Of a DNA stretch of 64,000 bases, positions 1 to 11,531 are shown one piece after another (positions within the stretch are counted from its first letter, which is position 1; each line of letters starts with the position of its first letter). The stretch is from positions 342,501 through 406,500 of the forward strand of contig CAJNDS010002523.1 of NCBI GenBank assembly GCA_905221605.1, in the 5' to 3' direction. A program made the position numbers and the translations under genes. The notes beneath the pieces are model-generated. The model did no database searches. It had not been told where the DNA came from and saw nothing but the letters and a program-made list of their open reading frames with translations. The stretch is from Symbiodinium natans. Lineage: Eukaryota; Sar; Dinophyceae; Suessiales; Symbiodiniaceae.

Positions 1-1814
1 TAACATTACAGGTGGGCCGTAAACTTCTTCGTGCAGAAATGCCTGAACTTCAGGAAATTGTTCCAAAGTCGGAGCAAGAAGACTGAGCCTGTTATCCACG
101 TATCTTCCAATCCATCCCACCCGGGAATGTGCCAGAGGATTCAATAAGCATTTGGAAAAGTACCGATGCTCAAAGAGGGACACCACAGCATGACAAATAG
201 CCGGTGAGAATGGACTTCCCATTGGTGCGCCGCGGACTTGCTCAAGCACTTGAGATCCAACCGTGAATAACGAAAACTTGAACGACACTTCCACAGCACG
301 AAGAAACATGCTCATGTCCACCACATACGTCTTGGGAGCCGAAGTGCAATATCGGCCTCGAAAGAGACGTCGGCAAGCAGTGTCACCAGACATGTCAACC
401 GTCATAAATACCCCACGCAATTCCGACTCAACATCTTCCAATGCAAGATCATATGCTTGTGCCAGCAAAATCTTGGTGGTGAGCAAGAAGCGATCCATCG
501 GAATACTCACAAAAAATCCGGCAAGATCCTGGATGTGCAACCGTACCTGCCGATTTTCTTCAGGCACACTCTGCAATCCTGTAAAGAACTGGTGAAGAGA
601 AGCCCATAACGAAATGGCATCGTTGTAAGTTCGAACATGCGGGCAGCTTGACCAACCAAGCCGTCCATGACTCTGGCAAGCACTGTCAGAAACTTCTTGG
701 CAGGGTGAGCGGAAAAGCCAACAATCGGACGGCCTGCCTTCCAGTTTTTCTTATGCTTGGGCAGAATGTACGACCAAGGGAGTTTGGAACTCTTGTGTCG
801 AAAGCGGAACCCGTACGCAAAAGCCTGCTGAACTTCAGGGGGAACGGCCTGTTCAATCTGGGCAAAGGCACAGCTGTAGTTGATGGGAACCGGAAAGAAA
901 ATTTGGGCGGAACCATACGTGTTATCCAGCATCGACCAGTACTTCTTTGGGCAAAACACATGAATATGAGCACTTTCATGATCCTTAACATGCCAGATGA
1001 CTCCAGGGACCAATGCCTTCAACCGCTTGACATGACCAAAATTCCATCTGTCACCAACATTAACCGTGTGTAGCTGCCACATCGACAGCCAAACTTCGTA
1101 CACATCCTGTCTTGGCAGCATCAGCAAGTTATGATGTTTTGTCCACTTGCACAGCGCATTCCAGAATACATCCCAGTGTTCGTCCATGTTGGGGAACACT
1201 GTATTGTTGGAACTCGACCCAGCCATGCATTGCAAATCCGGTGGCAGAGTCAAGAGTGTTGCACTGGAAGCGACATGCCCGTCAACTGTTTGAAATCGAG
1301 GATGGGCCTTCAGCACTTCCGTATATGTACACTGCCAGCCTGCCTCTTCCGACGAAGATTGAGCATCCCACGTCGACACAATACGCTGATGATTGAAGAG
1401 AAGATCCTTGATTTTGGGATGAGCTGTGGGTACAATCTTGGTAGCAGGAACGTGATAGGGAAGCAATCGATCCTGCGAGATATCCAAGCACTGCCCTAGG
1501 AGCTGCTTTGTTCTGCGAAGAAAAACTTTGCCTGGACACAACAGAGGAACTGCAAGTGGGACACAGTTCACTGGAACAGCCAACTGTCGGAAACGCAATA
1601 CGTCAGTCAATCTTCCGCGACAACGACTTTCGTAATAAGGATCTCCAAGATGAGAGGCAATCCTGTACAGGTGATACACTGTGTCAGCATCCACATGATT
1701 GCTTCGTAAGAACTTTTGTGCCAGAAACGTTTTCAAGCCATCTGAAGCCAGATCGAACAAAACTTGCATCGCATGCACAACGGAGTCAACAATTCGAGGT
1801 GACCGGAACACCGA
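1..1814 (-). pseudogene. Reverse transcriptase of the Penelope-like relic (partial, frameshifted)
   Basis: Frame A (about 1814 down to 650) contains the finger region YILPKHKKNWKAGRPIVGF (about 730-790). Frame B, open from about 650 to the window edge, carries the palm motifs: DLAGFFVSIP (motif A, first catalytic Asp, about 495-525), GAPMGSPFSP (motif B2, 202-231) and YVDN (91-102) where RTs normally have YxDD. The second Asp of the catalytic pair is thus Asn here. A one-base shift near 650 separates the frames, so this copy is probably dead. The RT would copy the element RNA, primed by a nick made by the linked endonuclease. The thumb and C-terminus are cut by the window edge. Confidence 0.75.
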
Positions 1815-2506
1815 CGGGAAGACGCCTTGAACAACCAAGCTTCTGCGACGATATCGGCGGAATTGTCTCCAAGAAATTGCCCGTCTGCGAACGCATCGAA
1901 CTGGATCCAAAACCGTCCTGTCTCCATGCTTGTCCAAGGCGCATTCAACAATGGTTCCAAGAGATTGATGAAGGTTTGTTCCAACGTGTGTAGACAATGC
2001 TCAAGCGGGACATGCATCACAACCAACGGAATAGGAACATGAAAGTTGTGCTTTGTATGATGCCACCATAGACACAACTCCCCGCACACATCCTTTCCAG
2101 ACCGGATCTGCTTGAACTTGCTCCATCTGGTCCATTCGCGTTCTCCCAGCGACTGAGATGAAGACCCAATGTATAGGAATTTGTGCAGCTCAGGCTGCAG
2201 AAAAACTCGACAATAAACAACTGAGGTTTTTGAGAAGAAATCCCAAGTGTAGTTGAAGCTACGAATGCGAAGCTTTTGCAACAATGGCAACTGTACAATG
2301 CCAAAATCAGCCGCATGCAACAAGCTCTTGCCTCCTGCCCACAACACCACGTCCATAATCCTTGCTCCGAATTGCATGGGGTCTTCATACAGGGCCTGGA
2401 AAAACAGGTGAGAGCCACACAACAACTGCACATCATTGCGAAGAGCTTTCCACCACTGCCGAGTACGAGACCGGCTACATTTCATATCGCCAAGCACCTG
2501 CTGTAG
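1815..2506 (-). pseudogene. GIY-YIG endonuclease-like segment
   Basis: The segment reads KFLYIGSSSQSLGEREWTRW, with the YIG triplet at 2165-2173. It is followed by a Cys/His cluster (CGELC then HHTKH) and LEHCLHTLEQTFINLLEPLL. The last has the spacing of the conserved Glu-containing helix and N-terminal-to-Pro turn of GIY-YIG nucleases. This nuclease would nick the target DNA for priming. The frame ends against a stop at 2507 upstream and shifts to the RT frame near 1815. The match is by eye to short motifs only. An upstream GIY tripeptide is not obvious (VVYCRVFL may be its equivalent), so the call is moderate. Confidence 0.5.
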
Positions 2507-3844
2507 TCAAGCCAGCATCACCGTGCCGGCCGCCAAGATCTTAATCAACGAGCGAGCAGAGAGCTTGGCTATGTCTCTGACGGGGACATTCCATTCGGCC
2601 AACAAGTTGTCCAAACGTGCTTGTTCATTAGAAGGAAGCTTGTCATGCCACCTTTGCACATGGCTCAACCACGTCTTCAACTTCTCTTTGTTGGCCTTGG
2701 AAAGCGACAAACGATCCATCCATGCGACAACCTCCTTGTCAGATGGGCAAGGGGTCCAATTCTTCGTCAAGAAGCGTTTGGCCTGATCTGTGGGATGCCG
2801 CACAACCGAGTTCACATGACTGGCGGTGCCATACTCCAGCTCTGTTTCGTCATCAACAGAAGCAACCACATTCGCTGGACCGGAAGGAGTAACTGACTGC
2901 ACAGGCACCGAGTTTGGATCTCCCTCGTTCTGCACAGCCCCGCCTGCGACACTGGAAGTTGCGTTCTGAAAGGCCTTGAGTGAATAAATTTTGTCGTCCG
3001 TCCTCATTGGTGTTCTTCATCAACTTCGACGAGCCATCGGGTGCCTTTTGGACACTCGCTCTGGGGGCGTCAGCTTCAAGTGCACCCTCTCCTGAAGCCT
3101 TGAGAAGAGAGACCGCTGGGGTGGAAGCTGACGGCATTGGAGAAACACATGGGAGAACAGCTCTCGTTGTCTGTGCACCGGGTGGAGAGACATCCGGTCG
3201 GAAGCCAGTGAGCTGCTGCTGCAAGGCCTCAACTTGTGCTTTTAGCTCTGCAACCTGACCATCCTCAGAGGACATGTCCTTGGGAGGTTTGAGCTGACTC
3301 AGAAATTGAAGGACCTTAGCTGCCAGTGCGTCCGATGCTGACACACGGTCTGCATGGTTGATGGATACTTTGTTCTGTTGCGCTACCTGACTCGCCAGAG
3401 TGTCCAAGTCCAAGTTGGCCTCTCTGATCTTGCTGAAAAGAGCATGGCAAAAAACAACCTCTGAAATGTCACGGAACCCCGCAAGGAAGCAATGTGACGA
3501 AGCCAGTAGCTATGACAGCTATGACAGCCCTGGTACAACACAGCCTGCAGCGGAATGGCATCCACAGGGCAGCCTGCAATTTGCTTTCGGTAACTCCAAT
3601 CCGTCTGCTTGACCCATCTGTGCAATTGCAAATTGGCAACATGTCGAGAGTCCAAGTGTTGTGCTGTATGCATAAACTCTGCGGGAAGGATTTCGGAGGG
3701 CTCTGTGGGGTAGTGACGTGGGAGAGGGAGGGGGAGGGGAACGGTCTGACGGGAGCTAGACCCCCAGACTGGATCGGAGGTGTCGGAGGCGCAAATCCTT
3801 CCTCTCTGCGATGCATAACTGCCAGCCCTCCAACCGGATTCCAA
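2507..3844 (-). pseudogene. N-terminal region of the Penelope-like relic
   Basis: Three overlapping minus-strand frames (3844-3383, 3413-2853, 3007-2507) can be read as one decayed N-terminal region. It has a short basic/aromatic part, then a coiled-coil-like stretch rich in Gln and Ala (DGQVAELKAQVEALQQQLTG), then a Ser/Pro linker and a helical part ending LSARSLIKILAAGTVMLA at the stop. No recognisable enzyme motif is present. It is placed in the element because the last frame continues into the endonuclease frame after the single stop. A further open frame on the same strand (4167-3469) overlaps it and may be leader sequence or chance. Confidence 0.35.
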
Positions 3845-4167
3845 TGCATCTGTTGGGGAAGAGTCACCTTCGGAGGTGTAACATTCTGAACACCAATTGG
3901 TCGGGCCTGCTGCATCCAGCTCAACTGATTGGCACCTTGAAACAAAGCGGGCCGAGAAGGTAAGCCTTCTCGTGACCAGCTGCGCGGCGGCTGCGGGAAA
4001 GTTGGCCTCAGAGCTCGACGAGGGGTCCGATCACGATCCATCGCCAACACGCGTTGTCCTACCGTCCTGTTTTCTCCCCAAGACACGCTGCTACAAGGAG
4101 CTTGACTGAAAACACTATGATTCACAAGAAAGAAAATGGCACACATTGGTCCTTGCATGCACTCCAA

Positions 4168-6310
4168 TCTTCACACTTACACACTCTCTATCGACAAGAC
4201 AGCCGTCATTGATCGTCCAGTTGTGGGGGACAAGTCCCAGATCAGAGCACCAAAAGAAAAAGAAGAAGAGGGAAGGGAAGGGAGAAAGAAGAGACGAGGG
4301 AGCGAGTCTCATCGTCCGTAACTTTCCACTTGAACATGTCATTCCTAAAAACTTCACTCTGCTAACACATGTTTGCCCCAAATGGGCCGGCATATTTCGC
4401 CGAAAAACCGTGGGCCCTCATGCGGGAGCTCCAACGGAACACAACTTTGAAGAACATGACGGGGCCGCACAGGCGAGACCAAGCTTGTTGAGGACGACGA
4501 CTCAAGGTCGTTCATTCAGGGTGCATGTCTGATCGTCCGCTCATGCAATGAGCTATTGTGTTTGAAATGTACATCACCCAGAAGATTCTTACGCTGTCAT
4601 GTCAATGTCCCCAACAACTTGTACATCTGACAATTCACTCATGCCACTATCCAGCATGTCATGAAAGATGATCTGGGGGCCCGACCTTTTTGCACACAGA
4701 TTCTTTGTAAAACGAAAAGGTCCCGACTTTCCAACACAAAGGCAGGTACGTCATTCCAGCATCCCGGAATGATATCACAGGCTCAGATGGGTGTCTTCGT
4801 TGGCACCAACACCACTCCAGCCAGGTCGTCAGACTTGCAAAGCTATTTTTTTGAAGTGGGCGCCTCTTTACTACGTCAGCAGCTGAGTAGGCCGGTCTTG
4901 TGGGTTGGGTCGGAAGTGAAACATAGCTAGAGCAAACAAGCAACGGCAACACGAACACCACCAGCAGCGCGAAACAACCAAACAACAAAACAAAGGACGT
5001 CCTAATTCTAAGGGTGAAACAGGCCCCTCTCAGTACACGACCAAGACGAAGTAGAGAACCCCGGCAGCACAATGCGTGGCAGGCAAGTGTGTCACGGACA
5101 TGCAAAGAGTGCTCCAAAAAAGGCGCACAGTTCCCTGAGCTCGGGGGCAAATTGACGGTAAGTGCATATGGGCGGAGGCATGCAAGCAAAAGACTGGCAA
5201 ATGTCGTGATCATCCAAGGACAGAGAAGGGAGCGTTCTGTGCAATGCAAACCAAAGCTGCCGCAAGGTGGATCATGCGTCTGGAAAACAGCGTGTGAGGT
5301 GGCAACTACAAGCCGCGGCCTCAAGAATCAAAGAAGACGCATGCCAGCGGACCCCCTCTGCCACACCAATTCGTGTGCGCAGACAGTTACCTTCTCGCAA
5401 GCGCCGACTAAGATGTGAACAGCTCAGAGCATCCGCATCTTCCCCCGACAGCACATTGCCCCATCAGAGAGGTAAAGTGGGCCCAACTGCACAAGCAAGA
5501 TTGGTGGTTGTCGCAAGTGTAAATTCATTTTTACCAAACCTTTTAACTTTGCGGTGCATGTGAAGATAGAAGCACGTTTTTGCCGATCAATATGTTGACC
5601 TTGAACGCCGTGTATCATTCTCGACTGGCCTAAACTGCACTCGTAGGTTCCAATACACTCAAGGTGGCTCTTCCAGGTCTGGCGTGCTCGCAGGCGCCCG
5701 CAAATGTGGCAGATGCCACAGGTCCTCAGGTTCCCGTTGCAGAGCAGACTTCTCAGGTCACAGACCGTCGTGGAAGGCGTCTCAGGTGAGCAGATGTCGT
5801 CGGTTCTAACAAGGTCCTATTGCAGTGGGTCTTGTGCCAGGCGTCTCAGTTCAGCAGATGCCACAGGTCCAGGTCCTCATTGCAGCATGGACCACCGTGG
5901 GTCTGTTGCCAGGGCAGTCTGCAATGAAGGAGGTGTGAAAGGACCCCCGTTGCACGGAGTTACCGGAATAGCTAAGAGGGGGGGAAATCCCAAAACCTGC
6001 AGTCACACTGAGGGGTCCAAGTTCTTGCCAGTCAGTGCAAGCCCTTTAGTAGCATTCCCTTTAACTTAAAATGCTTCCTTACATTCACTTGCAGCGCTGC
6101 CGGGCTCTGCGAAGGTGTGTTGTTGATGAGCCTGGCCTGGCGGGCTCCTCTTGTGCAGTTCTGTGCGTGGTGGCAGTGGCGGGTGTGCAGGTTTCTGCAT
6201 TTTGGGTTTAGGTTCGCTGCTTAGGTTTCTGGTCTGCCTCACGCTCCTGTTTGAAAAGTGCCTGGAACAACCGGCAAGGACTCATGCTGGAGGGGTGCTC
6301 TCAGGACCCG
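4168..6310. other. Intergenic stretch without recognisable gene
   Basis: Open frames here are short and carry no family motif. The sequence includes one copy of a dispersed repeat (4843-4990) and, from 5700 to 5910, loosely repeated phrases such as GCAGATGCCACAGGTCC and GGCGTCTCAG. Nothing else could be supported. Confidence 0.5.
4843..4990 (+). repeat. Dispersed repeat copy (TACTACGTCAGCAG family)
   Basis: The phrase TACTACGTCAGCAG followed by GGCCGGTCTTGTGGG and an A/C-rich tail recurs in the same orientation at 61683-61810. A third, shorter copy lies at 60807-60870, where it is preceded by the same T-run and GGCGGACGCC-like core. At 60807 and at 61685 the repeat abuts the 15-bp inverted-repeat end of the array module. 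It is probably a short non-coding mobile or recombination-prone sequence. Confidence 0.5.
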
Positions 6311-6530
6311 GCATAAAGGAAGCGCGAACCTGAAGCCCATGGGCCTACGGGAGCAGCACGCAGATAAATCGCAAACCTGAAGCCTATGGGCTCCGGACCC
6401 GGGAGCAGCAAGGAGAGAGATCTCGAGCCTGAAGCTTATTGACCTACGGGACCTGAGAGCTAGGCGGAGAGATATCACAAGCCTATCGGCTCTCACAGCC
6501 TGAGAGCAGCAGAAATGTGTATCGTCTTGC
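6311..6530 (+). repeat. Degenerate minisatellite (CCTGAAGCC..GGGAGCAGCA units)
   Basis: Three to four imperfect units of roughly 55-65 bp share CCTGAAGCC(C/T)ATGGG and GGGAGCAGCA. No coding content is recognised. Confidence 0.45.
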
Positions 6531-6563
6531 GCAAACTGCCCATTGTGACAGGTTTGCAGTCGC

Positions 6564-7377
6564 AAAAATCGGCCGCTGCGCGGAGCAGTTGAGTGATCAC
6601 AGTATCTTTAAGTGTCTGGATGCCAAGCAATGGATGCTGCATCATTGACAGGCATCTTGGACACCTTGCCCGCAGCTTCACTGCCCGGCCAGGAGGACGC
6701 CCGCCCTCCTGCGCTGTGGCAAGTACAAGCAATGGGTAGACCTCTCAAACTGATGCCTCAAACATTTTCAGAAGGCCCAGAAATGATTAGGCCTCTCAAA
6801 CTGCTGTCCCAACAGTTACCTGAAGGCCTAGAAGTGATTAGGCTTCGCAAACTGCTGCCTGGACCTTCTCTGGAGGGCTCGAGTGATTAAGCCTCTCAAA
6901 CTGCTGCCTAAAACTCTCCGCAAACCCCAGCAGTGAGTAGGCCTCTCAAACTGCTGCCGAAAACTTCTCCAGAAGGCCCAGAAGTGCTTAGGCCCTGAAA
7001 CGGCTGCCGGAACCTTCGCCAGAAGGCCCAGAAGGGATGTGAGGAACTGCTGCTTCAACTTATCCCAGCATGTCCAGAAGTGACTAGGCCTAGCACTTTG
7101 CTGTGAGTCCCGCATCAGGTGTAGTTACGGGGTAAACCTGCTTGAAGTGCTCTCAAAAAATCGGCCGCTGCGCGGGGCTCCGAGTTATAAGGTCCCTTGA
7201 CTCTCACACTTGACGCGCGGTTGGCTGCAGACCGTTACGCAGCCTTGGGGGCCTTAAACTGCACCAGGCAAGCATGCCAAGCCGATAGGCTCCCGGTACC
7301 TGGGAAGCACATGAGCCAAGTGCCAGCCAGCAGCCTTTGGGGCTCTTGCGCCGTCTCAAAAATCGGCCGCTGCGCGG
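6564..7377 (+). repeat. Three copies of a 20-bp motif
   Basis: AAAAATCGGCCGCTGCGCGG occurs at 6564-6583, 7156-7175 and 7358-7377, always in the same orientation and followed by a further G/C-rich base run. The surrounding sequences differ, so this is a conserved short dispersed motif rather than a simple tandem array. Confidence 0.7.
6734..7095 (+). repeat. Tandem repeat, AGGCCTCTCAAACTGCTGCC unit
   Basis: About six imperfect units of 50-60 bp each contain AGGCCTCTCAAACTGCTG and AAGGCCCAGAAGTGATT. The reverse complement of the same unit forms the tandem repeat at 29531-29850, so the two clusters are inverted copies of one minisatellite family about 23 kb apart. Confidence 0.7.
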
Positions 7378-7660
7378 GGCTGTAAGAATATGGCCTCTTG
7401 CAAGCAGCAGGCCCGCTCTATGGCCATGGCTATGTGAGGACGCCCGGACTCACACAGCGCCGACGGCAGCATTGTGTAGCCACACCAGCCCCTTGCCTGC
7501 CCCCGCTCGTCAGAAGGGGAGGGGGCGCCTTTTCTGGCACTTTGTGTGCATTGTGCTTAGTGTGCTTGCAACTTTCTTGCCAACCCACAACAAGGAGTCC
7601 TGAGTGCTATTGCTACCCTGGCGCTTGTGTGGGGACTGTCTCTACGGACGCGTTGAGCAG
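7200..7660 (+). repeat. Dispersed repeat shared with 61.89-62.34 kb
   Basis: From TTGGCTGCAGACCGTTA to TTTGTGTGCATTGTGCTTAG (7205-7575) the order of phrases matches 61987-62335 in direct orientation. The next block (7597-7655, containing GTGTGGGGACTGTCTCTACGG) matches 61890-61945 in inverted orientation. It is a non-coding interspersed repeat with internal rearrangement. Confidence 0.6.
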
Positions 7661-8143
7661 TTTAGGTGACGGAGGTTCCTTGCCTTACGGCCTACCCATA
7701 CTTTCGCACTGGGTTTTTGTTTCCCAGGTGTTTTGACACGCACGAATCATGACCACCCATGTTTGCCCCTGCCCAGCTGACTCTTGGCTCAGCTGGCCCT
7801 GACCTAACCCGAGTTGGGGCCGTGCATAGATCGTGAGCTTTTTTCGAGGCCGCTACGCCCATAATTGCTTTCCAGAGGTTCCAGCCCCCGGTAAGCCCGG
7901 TGTTTTCTCTCTGCCCTGCCCAGAGAGTCGCCCGCGCCCATGGCCTCGAACAGTCCCATGCCTATCTGGACAGCTCAAGATGCCTCCGACGATGCCTACT
8001 GCCGCAGCTGGCTACAGCTGATTCGCTTGCATCAACAGCGCATCGCCCTTTGGCAGCGCTCTGCGTCTCCACACGACGCGCTTGACAGCCCGCCGAAACC
8101 TCATATCGTGCACATTTTGCCTGAGGGCCCACCAACTGCCCAT

Positions 8144-8400
8144 GCTCCCACTGGATGCCCGACCTCCTCGCTGCCTACACCTTCGCGATGCCCAGCAGCT
8201 CCGGTGACAGCCCTGCCTACGGCTCAGAGGCCGCGGAGTTTCTCTACAGCACAGGGACACTGACTGAGTATGCTCCCACTGGATGCCCGACCTACTCTCC
8301 GCCTACACCTTCGCGATGCACAGCAGCTTCGGTGACAGCCCTGCCTACGGCTCAGAGGCCGCCTTCGGAGTTCCTTTACAGGATAGGGACCTCTGGCCCA
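8144..8400 (+). repeat. 128-bp tandem duplication
   Basis: Two copies of a block beginning GCTCCCACTGGATGCCCGAC start at 8144 and 8272. The period of 128 is not a multiple of three, so the second copy is read in a different frame by the open frame spanning both. Confidence 0.75.
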
Positions 8401-8901
8401 GTCGAACAACTCCCAGTGGAAGCACAACTGCCCTCGATCTTACGCTTCCTGCAAGACCTCGTGATCCACCAGCACAACCAGCTCCGAGCCCAGGAGCTCC
8501 TCTCAGGCTTGCTCGGCAACCAAGCCGAGCAACTCAGACACAGCCTTTCTGTGTGCGCTTCGCAGCTTAGTTCAGCCCTTAATGCCCTAGCCCAAGCCCA
8601 ATTAGCCCATGCCCGCCTAAAGGAGGACTTCGACTCCCTGGTCTCAGACTTCTTGGCCTTCAAAATTCGGGCCGAGGCCGCACTTCGCCACCTTAGTGCC
8701 ACAATCGAGCCCTTTCCAGCACAGCTAAACAGAACCAAGCGCATGGCAGCCCTGCCCTATAACGCCCACCTCGCCACCCTAAGAACCTTTCAGGTGCCCG
8801 CGGATCAGTGGTCCGAAGCAAACCCCCTTGCCAGGACACGCCGTGAAGTCTTTAGCCTAGAAGATCGAGTCAACCGCCTCGAACGCAACCTGCCCCCCTA
8901 A
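8155..8901 (+). pseudogene. Coiled-coil protein fragment
   Basis: The open frame of 248 codons starts inside the 128-bp duplication, so its first 80 residues (Ser/Pro/Thr-rich) may be an artefact. Residues about 95-215 are strongly helical with heptad-like Leu/Ala spacing (LRHSLSVCASQLSSALNAL, LAHARLKEDFDSLVSDFLAF). The frame ends SLEDRVNRLERNLPP. A coiled coil at this position, upstream of zinc-finger-like and enzyme-like pieces, would fit a Gag-type N-terminus. No named family is recognised. Confidence 0.35.
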
Positions 8902-8998
8902 ACCCCGCCCAACATGCCCGCCCAGGTGATGTTCCGGCAGCTCCTTTTGGCTTCAAGTCCACCTCCTCGACAGCCAACCTCTGCCCAGTCGCCTGCCC

Positions 8999-9481
8999 AT
9001 GGCAGGCCCAGATTACACCGAGTGCCCATGGAACACGGATCCGTGGAGCTGCACGGAGGACAGCAGCGACACGGCCCCAGAACCGACTGCCTCTTCCGCC
9101 CATGAAGACTTCTTCCACAGCCATGCCCTTTCGCGGCTTAGCCTAACACCCGCCGCCGTGCCGCCTACAGTGCCTGTACCTCAGCCCAAGGCCCCGCCGC
9201 CTCAGCACCTGCGGAGCAATGCTGCACAGGTTTTGCCTCCCCTGCCTGCGGGGCCCCGCCACGGGGTCAATACGCTGTTTACGACACCCATGCGCACCTT
9301 TTGCACTCGGTACCAGAACGCCCGCTGCCGCAGACAGTGTTCGTTGCACATGACGCCCCTGCAGCGCACACATGCCCATGCCTTTGCGACGGCCTGCCTG
9401 TTGCGGCACTCCTGCCGCCTCATTATGCCGTCGAGCCATGCCTCTTCAGACGGCTCCAGCACATCCGCCTCGGATTTTTAA
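8999..9481 (+). pseudogene. Cys/His-containing fragment, unrecognised
   Basis: The 160-codon frame is rich in Ser, Pro, Ala and His. It contains FCTRYQNARCRRQCSLHM (about 9298-9351), a C-x7-C-x3-C-x2-H cluster loosely resembling a CCCH zinc finger. It follows the coiled-coil fragment and may be a decayed nucleic-acid-binding part of the same polyprotein. The spacing does not match the standard CCCH pattern exactly, so the assignment is weak. Confidence 0.25.
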
Positions 9482-10317
9482 CCCACCACACAGGCCGCCT
9501 CAGACAGACTGGTGCCCCAGCCCTCTTTTTTGCCTTCCTGGTTGAGCCGTAAGACCCTCCTCACCCCGCCGCCAGGTACTTGGTCGACCTCGCCTACTAG
9601 GACATCTTTTTCGGCCCCGAGCTTACATTCTTGAATTAGAACACTCCGCACTCACGGCCAGACTGCCCCAGCAATTTTAGACAGGTTGCCTTAGAGCCTA
9701 TGCCCGCGTGCCCGCCCACGTCTTTCCGGAGTGAGTACGCATGTGTGCCCTGTGTCCCTGCATAATCCAGGTACATTGCCTCCGCCCTAGCCCGACAACG
9801 TTCCGAGGCCTGCCTTCTGTCTGAGAGCTGCACATGCTTGCTTGACTTGTCGTTAGCTACATGCCGCATGCCGTTGGGTGACTTCTCCAGCCTTTCTTCT
9901 CTGAGCGCTCCCTCTCAAGCCTTCAGCCTTTCTTTCGTGCCCTATCCTTGTGTATCAGCCGCACCGGATTCCGCTCTCGCCCAGTTTGCCGCACTCTGGC
10001 CTGCTGGCCCGCCCACACCAGCCGAGCCGCCCGCCACCTCGGCATCGTAGCCTGCCCCAGCCTCCACCACCGGAGCCCGCCGACGACCCGGCGCCCGGTC
10101 AACACGCCGCCGACGAAGGCCCAACAGACAGCGACACCGACCTCCTCGGCCTAAACTCAGATAAGGGGGACGCCCAGGAGCCTCGCAAGCCCGCCTACCG
10201 TGAACCCGGCCGCAGGCCTTCTGCTTTGGGGCGCTGCCCACCGCAGACAGGCTGCCCGCCTGCCCACGCCTATGCATCCCCGAGCCGCCCGACAAGCGCT
10301 ATCGCGGTTGCACCATT

Positions 10318-10569
10318 GTGCCCAGTGTCTGCCTCCCAGACACTTTCCGACTTGCCCAGGAGGACACCCGCCTCAACAACATGGACCACAACAAACGCCT
10401 ACGCTGTGCCAGGCCTTGCAGCACACAACCCTTTTGCCCCTTTGGCCTAGTGTGCGCCCAGAACATTGACGAGCCCGATTCTGACCGGCACGACCGCCAT
10501 CAATGCAGCCGCTGCCACGAATTCGACCGGCACAGAGAGTCGCCTTGGGGGCACTTCGCCAAGCCCTAG
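10318..10569 (+). pseudogene. Cys-rich fragment, unrecognised
   Basis: The 83-codon frame contains LRCARPCSTQPFCPFGLVC and HQCSRCHEFDRHR, seven Cys and several His in 45 residues. This suggests a metal-binding module. It lies between the Cys/His fragment and the methyltransferase-like fragment on the same strand. No specific family can be named. Confidence 0.25.
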
Positions 10570-10814
10570 AAGCCCATGCCGGCACGCCTAGTTTTTGCCC
10601 AAATTTAGGGCATAAGTTTTTCACCGTGCCTGCCCAGATCGCCCATTTGCCCGCAGTTCGCAAAAGAGCCTTTGTTGCCAGGGTTTTCGAACAGGCCCCC
10701 CCCTTTGCCCTTGGTCCTGCTACCCACTGCCCCCTGGCCAGGTGCAGCTCCTCTTCGACAGCTTCGACATGGACAAAGTGAAGGGAAAAAAGTGTTCTCG
10801 CACTGCCCGCTTGC

Positions 10815-11531
10815 TTGCCATGCCTAGGGTTTGACACGCCTGGAGTCATTGCACACTGTCTTGTTGCACATGCCTCGTTTCGGTTACCGCAGCCGTTCTT
10901 CGCCAGCCCTGAATTGCATTATGTCAGATGCTCTGGTAAGCACGCGCCGGTCGCCACCGCAGCCTCAAAACAGGGCATTCCGCACTGGGAGCCCATAGAC
11001 ATAGCCATTGACGAGGCCCACGACATACTGTCAGACGCCTTTTTCGCTCGCCTGCTCCGCCTAGCCTGGTCCGGACGCATAGCCCTCCGTGGCGGCCCCG
11101 CCTTGCCGGAATACTCCATACTCAAACTTGCACCCGGAGGCCCTCCTCCATGCCGCACGCCTGAACATCTCAATGGCCTGCCCCCTGACAGCCCGGCGCT
11201 CGCCCGCCGCGCGGCGGAGAGCCGCCTTATTCACACCAGCTCTGTCGAGCAGTGGCAGCCTCGGGGGGCACATGGGTCCTGGAGAACCCCGCCTTCCAGC
11301 ATGGCCTGGCTGGAGCCCTCGTGCCAGCTCCTGCACGCCTGGGCAGCCCATGTTGCCTCAGTGGCTGCCTGTGCTTTTGGGGTGACTTGGTCCAAATCTT
11401 GGGCCTTCGCATCCAACAGCCCCCACATTAGAGGGGTGCAGCAAAACTGCGCCCATGCTTTCAAGCACCCCTCTCTGCGTGACAAGCGGGACAAATCTGG
11501 CCCAGCACAGCCGAATATCCAGCAGCGCTAG
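10815..11531 (+). pseudogene. Cytosine-methyltransferase-like fragment of a retroelement
   Basis: The 238-codon frame carries, in order: EPIDIAIDEAHDILSDAFF (acidic motif following a Rossmann strand), then GPALPEYSILKLAPGGPPPC where C5-methyltransferases have PPCxxFS, then RTPPSSMAWLEP at the place of the ENV/ENP motif, and KSWAFASNSPHI near the end. The catalytic Pro-Cys of motif IV reads Pro-Ala-Leu, so the enzyme would be inactive. An alternative frame restores VLENP at the third motif, indicating frameshifts. Capture of cytosine methyltransferases by dinoflagellate retrotransposons has been reported; this fragment would belong with them. Related motif order is seen in the C-terminus of the ORF at 40296-44519. 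Confidence 0.45.

Larger units (their letters stand above)
1..3844 (-). mobile_element. Degenerate Penelope-like retroelement (GIY-YIG before RT)
   Basis: Minus-strand coding fragments in successive frames read, 5' to 3', as a Gln/Pro-rich N-terminal part, a GIY-YIG endonuclease-like segment and a reverse transcriptase. Together they look like one protein broken by frameshifts near 3420, 3000, 1815 and 650 and by an in-frame stop at 2507-2509. Penelope-like elements are the retroelement class that pairs an RT with a GIY-YIG nuclease. Usually the nuclease follows the RT. The order seen here matches the permuted (N-terminal nuclease) clade described from green algae, protists and invertebrates. 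The 3' end lies outside the window. No LTRs are seen. Class assignment is an inference from domain order; the RT itself is clear. Confidence 0.6.
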
